The position numbers were made by a program, and so were the translations under genes. From Lentisphaerota bacterium (GTDB lineage Bacteria; Verrucomicrobiota; Kiritimatiellia; PWTM01): DNA of 64,000 nucleotides. The stretch spans positions 1 to 64,000 of the forward strand of contig VGWF01000003.1 in assembly GCA_016873715.1 (NCBI GenBank). The letters run 5' to 3'. Below the pieces are notes generated by a model that was not told the origin of the DNA, did not search any database, and saw nothing but the letters and a program-made list of their open reading frames with translations. Below are positions 1 to 7,990 of the stretch, in pieces. Each line of letters starts with the position of its first letter. Within the stretch, counting starts at the first letter, position 1.

Positions 1-9
1 AAAACTGTA

Positions 10-30
10 GCCGCGACCGCCGGTCGCGGC
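10..30. repeat. Perfect 9-bp inverted repeat
   Basis: The arms GCCGCGACC and GGTCGCGGC are separated by three bases and would fold into a very stable hairpin. No T-run follows on either strand, so an intrinsic terminator is not supported. It may be the edge of a REP-type palindrome, because GC-rich palindromes recur in other gaps of this window. Confidence 0.45.
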
Positions 31-68
31 AAATGTGCGCTCGCCATCCTTGGTTCCGCGTTCGGCCG

Positions 69-88
69 CGCGGAGCGCGGCCCTCCCG
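69..88. repeat. REP-like arm fragment
   Basis: The stretch shares the 16-base core CGGAGCGCGGCCCTCC with the right arm (minus-strand reading) of the palindrome at 10150-10223. This suggests one dispersed palindromic repeat family. It lies in the untranslated region ahead of the first gene; the rest of positions 31-245 shows nothing else I can name. Confidence 0.4.
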
Positions 89-245
89 GCCAGCGTCCTC
101 ATTCGGTTGCCCCCATTCGCTTGCCATCTTCCCGGCCGTCCTCGCGGAGTCCGTACCATCCGTGGTCCGCCCGCAGCACGGCGCCCAGCTCATTTCCGGT
201 GCAGAACCCGGCGGTCTGTGGTAGATTGTTACGTCAAGGTAAACC

Positions 246-3200
246 ATGCGACTGATCGCCCCAGGTGCAGCTTGGTGGGTGGCCGTCGGACTTGCGGCCC
301 CGGCCGTTCCAACCGACGCCCAGCTCTTCATTTCCGAGGTTTCGTCGGCCAACAAGGACGCCATCAAGGACCGCTACGGCGATGCCTCGGACTGGATCGA
401 GATCTACAACCCCTCGACCCAGACCGTGAACCTCGCCGGCTGGCGGCTCACCAACAACTCCGGCAACCCGTCGAAGTGGGTCTTCCCGTCCACCAACATG
501 GCCCCGAAGGACTACATCCTCGTCTTCGCCTCCGACCGGAACCGGGCGATCCCGGGCGAGGAACTGCACACCAACTTCAAGCTCGGCAAGGACGGCGAGT
601 ACCTCGCGCTCCTCAACGCCACCGGCGGCATCGCCCACGCCTACAGCCCCACGCTGCCGCCGATGGTCTCCGACGTCTCCTACGGCCTCCGCCCCGGCAG
701 CACGACCAACCTCCTCGCCTCGACCAACACCGCCTACCGCTACGTCGTTCCAACCAACGGCATCTACGACGGCGCCTGGCTCTGGTGGGGGTTCAACGAC
801 TCGACCTGGAGCAACGGCATCGGCGTGGCCGGGTTCGACACGAACGGCCTCTACACCCCGGCCATCGTCACCAGCGTCTCGAACCTGATGCACAACAAGC
901 AGTCTTCGCTCTACATCCGCGTCCCCTTCGTCGTTGAGCAACCCACCGCCATCCGTTCGCTCTCGCTGCGCCTCAACATCGACGACGGCTTCGTCGCGTG
1001 GCTCAACGGCTCCGAGATTGCCCGGATCAACGCGGCGACGGGCGTGCCCGCGTGGAACTGGGCGGCGACAGCCAGTCGCACCGCTTCGGGCACGCTCACG
1101 ATCCCGATCTCGCGCGCGTCGAAGCGCCTGGTCCAGGGAACGAACTGGTTCTGCCTCCAGGCGATGAACCGCTCGGCATCGAACGCCAACTTCTTCGCCA
1201 GGTTCTTCCTCGACGCCTCGACCGATCTTCCCTCGACGAACATGACGGCCTACTCCTACTTCGCGCCGCCCTCGCCGGGCGAGGCGAACCAGACGGTCCG
1301 GATGATCAACGGGCCGATGATCGAATGGGCGACGGACACCGCGATCGGCATCCAGACCGGCTCCACGCTGGCGGTGACCGCGAAGGTCTCGAAGACGTTT
1401 CATTCCGTCGTCACGAGCCAGGTCCAGGTCGTCTCCCGGATCATGTACGGGGGATCGAACACCTATTCCCTCGTCGACGACGGCACCGGCGCCGATCCGA
1501 TCGCGGGCGACGGGATCTACCACGGCACGATCCCGGCGACGGCCCTCAGGACGAACGAGATGATCCGCTGGTACTTCCTGGCCAGGGACGTCTCGAACAA
1601 CGTGACGCGCCTGCCGCCCTTCTACGACGCGGAGGACTCGCCGGAGTATTTCGGCGCCGTCGCGGTCAACCCGGCGCTCGTCTCGAACCTGCCCGTCTTC
1701 TGGTGGTACTCCGCGAACCCGTCCGGAGCGGAGAACGAGCTGGGCACGCGGTGCTCGGTCTACTTCCTCAGCAACTTCTACGACAACGTCTACATCGACC
1801 TCCACGGGCAGAGCTCCCAGGGTTTCCCGGTCAAGAGCCACAACTTCGACTTCAACTCCGACATGTACTTCCGGTACGAGGCCGGCAAGCGCCGCGTGCA
1901 GGACATCGACATCCTGTCCACCTGGGCCGACAAGTCGAAATGCCGGAACACGATGACCTACGGGTCGTTCGCCGCCTTCGGTCACCCCCCGCACTTCGCC
2001 TTCCCGGTCCGCGTCCACCGCAACGGCGCCTTCCACGCGATCTACGACATGTGCGAGGACGCCGACGACCGCTATCTCCTGCGGAACGGCCTCAGCGAGG
2101 ACGGCGCGCTCTACAAGATGTACAACAGCCTGACGAGTTGGTGGCCGGGCACGCCGGGGGCCGGCACCGGCGCGGAGAAGAAGAACCGACGCGACGAAGG
2201 CAACGACGACCTGAAGGCGCTGGTCGAAGGTCTGAGCCTCACCGGCGCGAACCAAGCGATATTCATCTACGACAATGTCGATCTTTGTCGCGCGGTCAAC
2301 TACTTCGCCGTCATGGCGATCATGCAGGATCACGACCACGGTCATAAGAACTACTACCTCTACAGGGACACGACGGGAAACCGGGAGTGGTCGATCCTCC
2401 CTCAGGATGCCGACCTCACGTTCGGCCACGTTTGGAACGGCACGGATGGCTATTTCGACCAGAATATCGTAACCACCAACGCCTTTCCCTTCGGTTACAA
2501 TGGGAACAGACTCTTCGCGTTTTGCATGACCAACGCACCGAACCGCCAGATGTTCATGCGTCGCGTTCGCACGCTGCTGGACCGCACGCTGGCACCCGGC
2601 CAGACCTTTTATCACGACTGGATCGGCGCCCTGACTAACCGGATGACCGCCGACTACGCCGACTACTACGCGAGGTGGAGTTCCACCAAGTGGGGCCCGG
2701 TCCAGACGAACTGGGAGACGATGGTCGAGGAATCCAACCGGATCCTGGACATCTACATTCCGGGACGTTACGCCTACATCATGAGCCGGCCGGATCTCCC
2801 TCCCAGCCAGCCCGCTTACGTCCCGTTGGAGATCCGCCGGATCGATCCGTCGCCCTCCGGTGGCGACCAGAACCAGGAGTACATCGAGATCGTCAACACC
2901 AACGGCTTTGCCGTCGACATCTCCGACTGGTCGCTGCGCAATGCCGTGAGCTTCTCTTTCAAGGGCGGCACCGTGATTCCGGCCGGCAGCAACCTGTTTG
3001 TGACGGCCGACTCCCTGGCCTTCCGCCAACGATCAAGCGGCCCCGGAAGCAATCAGCAGGCTTTCGTCACCGGCCCCTACGACGGGCACCTGTCGTCGTG
3101 GGGCGAGACGGTGGAGCTGTGGAACGCGAGCGGCGCGCTGATGGGTTCGACGAACTATCCGTCGAACCCGTCCGCCTGGCAGCGCGATCTCCGCATCACG

Positions 3201-5051
3201 GAGATCCTGCACGCGCCCTCCGACCCGCCCAAGACCGCGACGTGGCCGCAGGCGTACGACTACGAGTGGATCGAGCTGGCCAACCTCGGCACGAACGCGC
3301 TCGACCTCAACGGCGTCAGCCTGACGGCCGGCGTTTCCTACCGCTTCACGAACAGCGTGGTGCTGCCCCCCGGCGGACGGGCCGCGGTGGTGCGCAACCG
3401 CGCGGCCTTCGCGACGCGGTACGACACGAACGGGATCGTCGTCGCCGGCGATTTCACGGACCTGCTCGACGACGACGGCGAGACGATCAAGCTCGAGGAT
3501 CCGAACAACGAGACCATCGTCGAGTTCTCGTACAACGGCGCGTGGGTCCCTCGCGCGGACGAGGAGGGCTGGTCGCTGATCCAGACCAACTTCGCGGCGC
3601 CGCACGACGCGTGGGGCGGGAAGGCCAACTGGGCGGCGAACCCGATCTGGCAGGGCACGCCGGGGCGCGGCGATCCCGAGTGGCCGCCGGAGACGGTCGC
3701 GGTCAACGAATGGCTGCCGCACAGCGACACGGGCCTCGACTGGATCGAGCTGCGCAACACGTCGGCGTCGCCGGTGGACGTCTCCGGCTGGTGGCTCAGC
3801 GACGAGTTGGGCGTTCCGCGCAAGTACGTGATCCCGGCGGGCACGGTGCTGGCCGGCGGCGGTTTCCGGGTCTTCACCGAGACGAACTTCAACTTCGCCG
3901 GGGACCCCGGCTGCGTCGTCCCCTTCGCGCTGAGCGAGCTGGGCGACGAGATCCACCTCTCCGCGGTGACCGGCGGCGTCGCGCTCACCTACCGTCACTC
4001 GCTCGGCTTCGAGGCGTCGGACCGGGACATCCCGTTCGGGCGTCACGTGCGGTCCGACTCCAGGGTCGTCTATCCCGCGATGGCCTCGCCGACGCCCGGC
4101 GCGGCCAACGGCACACCGCACAACGGGCCGGCGGTGATCTCGGAGATCCTCTACAAGCCGCCGACGGGCGGAGTGGATTTCGTCGAGATCTACGCCACCA
4201 CCTCGGGGATCGTCCGGCTCTACGATCCGGCGGCGACGACGAACCTCTGGAAGCTCAGCGGCGGCATTTCGTACACCTTCCCGTCCGGCAGCGCGCTGAC
4301 GGGCGGGCAATACGCGGTCGTCGCGGGCGGCGACCCGGCGGCGTTCCGCGCCTCGAACGGGATCCCCGCCCACATCCAGGTCTTCGGCCCCTTCGAGGGT
4401 GCGCTGGACGCCGCGGGCGAGCGGATCCGCCTGCGCAAGCCGGGCTCGCCCGAGCCGGACGGCACCGTCCCGTACGTCCTCGTCGAGGAGGTCGAGTACG
4501 ACGACGATGCGCCGTGGCCGGTCGCGGGGGCGATGGACGGGCGGTCCATCGAGCGCGCCAGCACCGCCTGGTTCTCCAACGACCCCGCCCACTGGCGCGC
4601 GGGGCTGCCCGGCGGCGGACCGGGGCTGGTGCTGAGCGACGGCGACTCCGACGGCGACAGCCTGCCGGACGAGTGGGAGATCGACTGGTTCGGCACCATC
4701 GGCCCGCCGGGCCCCGCCGGCGACCGCGACGGCAACGGCCGGCCGGACACCGCGCAGTTCATCGACGGCAGCGGCGCGAGCAACGGGATGCAGGCGGTCG
4801 AGGTGAGCCTCTCGAACGCGATCCCGCCGGTCGTCTGGTTCGGCACGCGCGTGGCGCAGGGCCCGGGCTACCAGGGCCGCGTCCGCATGTACGCCTTCGA
4901 GTGGACGGACTCCCCGACCACCGGAACCTGGACCGCCGTGAACGGCTTCGGACGCGTGGAGGGCGGGGGGCAGACGGTGATCCACACCAACGGCCCGTCG
5001 GATCCGTTCCGCGCGTACCGGGTCCGCGCCTGGATCGAGAACCGGCCGTGA
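246..5051 (+). CDS. Exported CotH-kinase-family protein with several lamin-tail domains
   Basis: A 1601-residue protein with a short hydrophobic N-terminus ending near the residues TDAQ, read as a signal peptide. A lamin-tail (LTD) beta-domain follows at about 27-130 (SDWIEIYNPS). Next come a jellyroll-like segment (IDDGFVAWLNGSEIAR) and a choice-of-anchor-X-like motif (DDGTGADPIAGDGIY). A CotH kinase-like region spans about 480-860, with the acidic motif QDADLTFG matching the family's WDxDxxFG. Further LTD repeats start near 860, 980, 1150 and 1295. A calcium-binding-like run (DGDSDGDSLPDEWE) lies near 1465. CotH proteins phosphorylate proteins in spore formers, but exported versions in PVC bacteria have no known substrate. 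Start: ATG with AAGG about seven bases upstream. An SGNH hydrolase follows 17 bases after the stop. Confidence 0.8.
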   Translation: MRLIAPGAAWWVAVGLAAPAVPTDAQLFISEVSSANKDAIKDRYGDASDWIEIYNPSTQTVNLAGWRLTNNSGNPSKWVFPSTNMAPKDYILVFASDRNRAIPGEELHTNFKLGKDGEYLALLNATGGIAHAYSPTLPPMVSDVSYGLRPGSTTNLLASTNTAYRYVVPTNGIYDGAWLWWGFNDSTWSNGIGVAGFDTNGLYTPAIVTSVSNLMHNKQSSLYIRVPFVVEQPTAIRSLSLRLNIDDGFVAWLNGSEIARINAATGVPAWNWAATASRTASGTLTIPISRASKRLVQGTNWFCLQAMNRSASNANFFARFFLDASTDLPSTNMTAYSYFAPPSPGEANQTVRMINGPMIEWATDTAIGIQTGSTLAVTAKVSKTFHSVVTSQVQVVSRIMYGGSNTYSLVDDGTGADPIAGDGIYHGTIPATALRTNEMIRWYFLARDVSNNVTRLPPFYDAEDSPEYFGAVAVNPALVSNLPVFWWYSANPSGAENELGTRCSVYFLSNFYDNVYIDLHGQSSQGFPVKSHNFDFNSDMYFRYEAGKRRVQDIDILSTWADKSKCRNTMTYGSFAAFGHPPHFAFPVRVHRNGAFHAIYDMCEDADDRYLLRNGLSEDGALYKMYNSLTSWWPGTPGAGTGAEKKNRRDEGNDDLKALVEGLSLTGANQAIFIYDNVDLCRAVNYFAVMAIMQDHDHGHKNYYLYRDTTGNREWSILPQDADLTFGHVWNGTDGYFDQNIVTTNAFPFGYNGNRLFAFCMTNAPNRQMFMRRVRTLLDRTLAPGQTFYHDWIGALTNRMTADYADYYARWSSTKWGPVQTNWETMVEESNRILDIYIPGRYAYIMSRPDLPPSQPAYVPLEIRRIDPSPSGGDQNQEYIEIVNTNGFAVDISDWSLRNAVSFSFKGGTVIPAGSNLFVTADSLAFRQRSSGPGSNQQAFVTGPYDGHLSSWGETVELWNASGALMGSTNYPSNPSAWQRDLRITEILHAPSDPPKTATWPQAYDYEWIELANLGTNALDLNGVSLTAGVSYRFTNSVVLPPGGRAAVVRNRAAFATRYDTNGIVVAGDFTDLLDDDGETIKLEDPNNETIVEFSYNGAWVPRADEEGWSLIQTNFAAPHDAWGGKANWAANPIWQGTPGRGDPEWPPETVAVNEWLPHSDTGLDWIELRNTSASPVDVSGWWLSDELGVPRKYVIPAGTVLAGGGFRVFTETNFNFAGDPGCVVPFALSELGDEIHLSAVTGGVALTYRHSLGFEASDRDIPFGRHVRSDSRVVYPAMASPTPGAANGTPHNGPAVISEILYKPPTGGVDFVEIYATTSGIVRLYDPAATTNLWKLSGGISYTFPSGSALTGGQYAVVAGGDPAAFRASNGIPAHIQVFGPFEGALDAAGERIRLRKPGSPEPDGTVPYVLVEEVEYDDDAPWPVAGAMDGRSIERASTAWFSNDPAHWRAGLPGGGPGLVLSDGDSDGDSLPDEWEIDWFGTIGPPGPAGDRDGNGRPDTAQFIDGSGASNGMQAVEVSLSNAIPPVVWFGTRVAQGPGYQGRVRMYAFEWTDSPTTGTWTAVNGFGRVEGGGQTVIHTNGPSDPFRAYRVRAWIENRP

Positions 5052-5068
5052 GCCGGAAGGGAGACCCC

Positions 5069-5809
5069 ATGGCCGCATCGCGCACCCTGGCCGCCCTCGC
5101 CCTGTCCGCCGCCCTCCCCTGCCTCGCCGCGCACGCCGCCGGCGACGCGAAGCCGAACATCCTGATCCTCGGCGATTCGATCTCGATCGGCTACACCCCG
5201 CCGCTGACGCGGCTGCTCGGGGACCGCGCGGTCGTCGTCCACAACCCCGGCAACGCGGCGCACGCCCGCAACGGGGCGGAGAAGATCGATGCGTGGGTCG
5301 GCACGTCAAAGTGGGACGTGATCCACTTCAACCACGGGCTGCACGATCTCAAGTACATCGACGACCGGGGCAGCAACGTGATGCGGCAGGCGGACGGTCA
5401 CCGGCAGGTCGACCTCCCCGAGTATGCCGCCTGCCTGGAGACGATGGTCCTGCGCATGAAGCAGACCGGCGCGAAGCTGGTCTTCGCGACGACGACGCCG
5501 TTCCCCGAGGGAACGAAGCCGGTGCGCATTCCGGCGGACTGCGCGCTCTACAACGAGGCGGCGCTCGCGGTCATGAAGAAGCACGGCGTCGCGATCAACG
5601 ACCTCTGCGCGTACGCCGCGCCGCACCTCGCCGAATGGCAGAAGCCCGTGAACGTCCATTTCCTGGACGAGGGGTCGAACCAGCTCGCGCTGGAGGTGGC
5701 CCGGCAGATCTGGAAGGCGCTCGGCCGCGACCCGGCGGAGCTGCCCTCGAAGGTCCCCCCGGCGCCCGGGGCGGAACGGCCGGGCAGGGCCGCGCCGGCG
5801 AAGAAGTAG
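5069..5809 (+). CDS. Exported SGNH/GDSL-type hydrolase
   Basis: A 246-residue protein with a clear signal peptide (MAASRTLAALALSAALP). SGNH blocks are visible: the nucleophile serine in GDSISIGY, a glycine in NPGN, the NHGLHD segment in the block III position, and VNVHFLDEGS near the C-terminus supplying the catalytic histidine region. The family removes acyl or acetyl groups, often from carbohydrates; an exported carbohydrate esterase is a reasonable inference. The C-terminal tail is rich in Pro, Ala and Lys. The ORF track runs much further upstream, but GGAAGGGAG a few bases before this ATG fixes the start. An in-frame GTG at 5048, overlapping the previous stop, is a less likely alternative. 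It is probably co-transcribed with the CotH gene. Confidence 0.8.
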   Translation: MAASRTLAALALSAALPCLAAHAAGDAKPNILILGDSISIGYTPPLTRLLGDRAVVVHNPGNAAHARNGAEKIDAWVGTSKWDVIHFNHGLHDLKYIDDRGSNVMRQADGHRQVDLPEYAACLETMVLRMKQTGAKLVFATTTPFPEGTKPVRIPADCALYNEAALAVMKKHGVAINDLCAYAAPHLAEWQKPVNVHFLDEGSNQLALEVARQIWKALGRDPAELPSKVPPAPGAERPGRAAPAKK

Positions 5810-5857
5810 CCCGCCGGCGATCGCCTTCTGCCATCACCGCTCGCGGGGTCGTCCCGT

Positions 5858-5886
5858 TTGTCGGCGGCGGCAGGCGGCGGTAGGAT
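5858..5886 (+). promoter_or_regulatory. Putative sigma-70 promoter, leaderless layout
   Basis: TTGTCG, a 17-base spacer, then TAGGAT. The ATG at 5894 lies seven bases after the -10, about where transcription would begin, so the mRNA would have essentially no leader. Two other genes in the window (10341 and 45244) show the same geometry with the same CCGGCATG context. Confidence 0.45.
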
Positions 5887-5893
5887 GTCCGGC

Positions 5894-6682
5894 ATGACAT
5901 CGCACGCGTCCAGCTTCGCGCGCGGAGGGGCTGTCCTTTCCGCCGCCCTCGCCGTTGCGGCGGGGCTTGGTCCGGCCGCCGCGCCGGCGCAGTCGACGGT
6001 CTCCAACCTCCTCGCCTCCTACGCGACCGTGGACCGCATCGAGTGCGACGTCCGGCGCGACACGGAGGCGGGGACGCGCCGCGGCCGGAAGTTGAGCCGC
6101 GTCAGCTTCGCCCGGCCGGACCGCCTTCACGTCGAGAACGTGGCGCCGCTGCGGAGGCGGATCGTGTCGGACGGGACCAACTTCTTCAGCTACATCGAGG
6201 GCGACCCGATGGGGTTCATGCGGCCCGTCGCGGACTTGGACGGGCCGATGCGCGAGGGGCTGCGGGCCGTGCCGGGCACTGCGATGGAGCACCTGCTCCG
6301 GCTGCAGGACCGTCCCGAGACGAACCTCCCGGCGGCGCCCGGATTCGCGCGATGCGTCCGCATCCTCGGCCCGCCCCCGCAGGCGACGCTGGCGTTCGAC
6401 GAGCGGGGACGGCTCGTGCGCCTCGAGGTCTTCGCGGGATCCGACGATGCCGGGGCGGTCGCGGCGTGGGACTACTCGGAGTTCCTCGAGGCCGCGCCGG
6501 GCGTGTGGATCCCGACCGTCCACCGGGCCGTCATGCAGATGGGACCGGGCGGCGCCGCGCGCGAGACGGCACGGTTCGAAAACTACCGGATCGGGGTCAC
6601 GATCGACCCCGCGCGGTTCGACCCGGCGCGGTTCTTCCCCGACGTGCGGTTCACGAACTCGATCGAGGCCATCTACCGGTAA
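5894..6682 (+). CDS. Exported LolA-like outer-membrane lipoprotein carrier family protein
   Basis: A 262-residue protein with a signal peptide (SFARGGAVLSAALAVAAGLGP) cleaved near APAQ. The mature part has features of the LolA half-barrel: RPDRLHVENV followed by RRRIVSDGTNFFSYIEG, as in the family's 'R-P-x-R...IVSDGxxxxxY' stretch. LolA-fold proteins carry lipoproteins or lipids across the periplasm. A paralogue of unknown cargo is as likely as true LolA. No Shine-Dalgarno sequence is convincing at ATG 5894; a promoter with its -10 seven bases upstream suggests a leaderless mRNA. ATG 5885 and an in-frame start at 5858 are alternatives. The gene stands alone, with REP palindromes downstream. 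Confidence 0.6.
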   Translation: MTSHASSFARGGAVLSAALAVAAGLGPAAAPAQSTVSNLLASYATVDRIECDVRRDTEAGTRRGRKLSRVSFARPDRLHVENVAPLRRRIVSDGTNFFSYIEGDPMGFMRPVADLDGPMREGLRAVPGTAMEHLLRLQDRPETNLPAAPGFARCVRILGPPPQATLAFDERGRLVRLEVFAGSDDAGAVAAWDYSEFLEAAPGVWIPTVHRAVMQMGPGGAARETARFENYRIGVTIDPARFDPARFFPDVRFTNSIEAIYR

Positions 6683-6784
6683 CCGGGATCCGCCGCACCG
6701 TGCCCACGGATGCGGCCGCGTCCCCGCGTGCGTCCTCCGGGTGATCGCCGGGCATCCAGGGCCCGGCCGGGGGCGGGCGCCAAC

Positions 6785-6854
6785 GTAGTCCTCACGCTCC
6801 GCGTGAGGACATCTCCGCAATCCGGATGGTCATCACGCGGAGCGTGATGACTAC
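6785..6854. repeat. REP-like paired palindromes (BIME-like)
   Basis: Two near-identical units face each other. The left arm begins GTAGTCCTCACGCTCC and the right arm ends GGAGCGTGATGACTAC. Each unit contains its own small palindrome (TCACGC-TCC-GCGTGA, with the right unit written inversely), and the whole element is bounded by GTAGTC...GACTAC. This is the layout of bacterial interspersed REP elements, which are usually moved by REP-associated Y1 transposases; none is encoded in this window. Confidence 0.65.
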
Positions 6855-6896
6855 CCTGCGGGGCCGCCGCCGGTCTTGCGCGGAGGGATGGCGGGA

Positions 6897-6972
6897 GGGG
6901 CGCATCTCCGGTCCCGTGCAGCGATGACGAAGGCGCCCGCATGATCAGGTCAATGAATCGGAGATGCGCCCC
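6897..6972. repeat. Perfect 14-bp inverted repeat with 48-base loop
   Basis: GGGGCGCATCTCCG at 6897-6910 is exactly inverted at 6959-6972. It lies directly upstream of the promoter at 6999. It could be a two-site regulator target or a second palindromic repeat; there is no T-tract. Confidence 0.5.
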
Positions 6973-6998
6973 CGGGGATCCGGGCGCGCGGTGCGGCG

Positions 6999-7027
6999 TT
7001 GCACGATGCGCGCGGACGGCGTATCCT
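6999..7027 (+). promoter_or_regulatory. Putative sigma-70 promoter for the YidD-region trio
   Basis: TTGCAC, a 17-base spacer, then TATCCT. The expected leader to ATG 7105 is about 70 bases. The same -10 (TATCCT) and spacer occur in the promoter at 20412. Confidence 0.45.
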
Positions 7028-7104
7028 CTCCACCATCGGGGACGGACCGGGTCCAGACGGGATTCCGGACGAGCCGCCGACACAACGCAGGAGGACGAAG
7101 GCCT

Positions 7105-7395
7105 ATGATGAAGAAGATTGCGATCGCGCTCGTCGCCGTGACGATGCTCGCGGGATCGTTGCCGGCCACGGCCGCGAATCCCCAGCGCGGCGGGTTCATG
7201 GGGTTTCTCGCCGGATGCCTGTTCGGCGTCCGCACCGCCGCGGATTACAACGACGGCAAGCAGATCCACTGGCGCGAATGGGTCATGCTCGTTCCGTTCG
7301 TGAACGTCGCGTTCGCCGTGTGGAACGGCATCGACGGCGCCGGTGGATGGACGACCAAGGACTTCGCCACCCAGTACGGCAGCCAGTACTACTGA
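7105..7395 (+). CDS. Small exported or membrane protein, unknown function
   Basis: A 96-residue protein starting MMKKIAIALV with a typical signal peptide ending at PATAA. The mature part has a glycine-rich hydrophobic stretch (GGFMGFLAGCLFGVR) and a second hydrophobic segment (EWVMLVPFVNVAFAVWNGIDG), reminiscent of short glycine-zipper proteins. The ORF track starts at 6964, but AGGAGGAC lies about ten bases before this ATG. The gene is followed after nine bases by a YidD-domain protein and then by a protein with a similar glycine-rich membrane pair, so the three probably form one operon. I do not recognise the family. Confidence 0.7.
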   Translation: MMKKIAIALVAVTMLAGSLPATAANPQRGGFMGFLAGCLFGVRTAADYNDGKQIHWREWVMLVPFVNVAFAVWNGIDGAGGWTTKDFATQYGSQYY

Positions 7396-7404
7396 TCCGG
7401 GATC

Positions 7405-7956
7405 ATGCGATGGTCGACCAGGGCCCCGGCGTTCGTCGCCGGGGCCTTTGTCGTCGTCACCCTGGCCGCGGGCGCCGCGACGGACCGGACCGCGCTGGCG
7501 CGCCAGTTGCTGGAGGACGGCTGCCGGGCCGAGTGCCGCCGGGAATGCGTCCGCCTCCTGGCGGCGGCTCCCGGCGACGCCGAGGTGGCGGCGCTCCGGG
7601 ACGCGGCCGCCGGTGACGGGGCCGGCGGCGCCGCGGAGCGGGAGACGGTCCGGTCGCTCCCCGGGCGCCTGCTGGTCGGGCTCTACCGGTCGGTGGTGCG
7701 GCCGGCCATCGGCGCGCGATGCGCCCTCGATCCGAGTTGCTCGGAGTACTTCCTGATCGTCAGCCGCCGCCACGGACTGCTTGGCTTTCCCATGATCGTC
7801 GACCGGTTCGTCCGCGAGCCCTCGGTGCTCCGGGCGCACCCGGTCCCCGCGCCGCCGGGCGGCAACGTCCGCGTGCCCGACCCGGTCTGCGACCACGATT
7901 TCTGGATGTCCCCGCGCCACGCCGCGACCTGCCCGCACCGGGGTACCCCTCCATGA
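7405..7956 (+). CDS. Exported protein with C-terminal YidD domain
   Basis: A 183-residue protein. The N-terminus (TRAPAFVAGAFVVVTLAAGAA) looks like a signal peptide or anchor, followed by about 60 residues of a helical Cys- and Ala-rich segment. From about residue 90 the YidD signature is clear: LYRSVVRPAIGARCALDPSC then SEYFLIVSRRHGLLGF, matching the family's 'YQ..ISP..G..CR..P(T/S)CSEY....I..HG...G'. YidD is normally a bare protein of about 70-85 residues encoded between rnpA and yidC, and assists YidC-dependent membrane insertion. Here it is enlarged, exported and away from that locus, so a changed role is likely. The family basic tail is replaced by a proline-rich end. Confidence 0.75.
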   Translation: MRWSTRAPAFVAGAFVVVTLAAGAATDRTALARQLLEDGCRAECRRECVRLLAAAPGDAEVAALRDAAAGDGAGGAAERETVRSLPGRLLVGLYRSVVRPAIGARCALDPSCSEYFLIVSRRHGLLGFPMIVDRFVREPSVLRAHPVPAPPGGNVRVPDPVCDHDFWMSPRHAATCPHRGTPP

Positions 7957-7990
7957 CCCGCGACTCCCGTCCGAACCAGGGATTCCGCGG

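Larger units (their letters stand above)
6683..7104. other. 422-bp gene-free stretch
   Basis: It holds a REP-like double palindrome (6785-6854), a perfect 14-bp inverted repeat with a long loop (6897-6972) and a promoter for the next gene (6999-7027). No coding sequence is supported here: the ORFs in the track are in-frame extensions or shadows. Confidence 0.6.

Noticed and set aside
10-30. Intrinsic terminator at the window start
   Set aside because: Strong hairpin but no T-run on either strand.
234-3029. 931-residue minus-strand ORF opposite the CotH protein
   Set aside because: Low-complexity Val/Arg/Gly/Asp composition; the plus-strand frame has recognisable domains.
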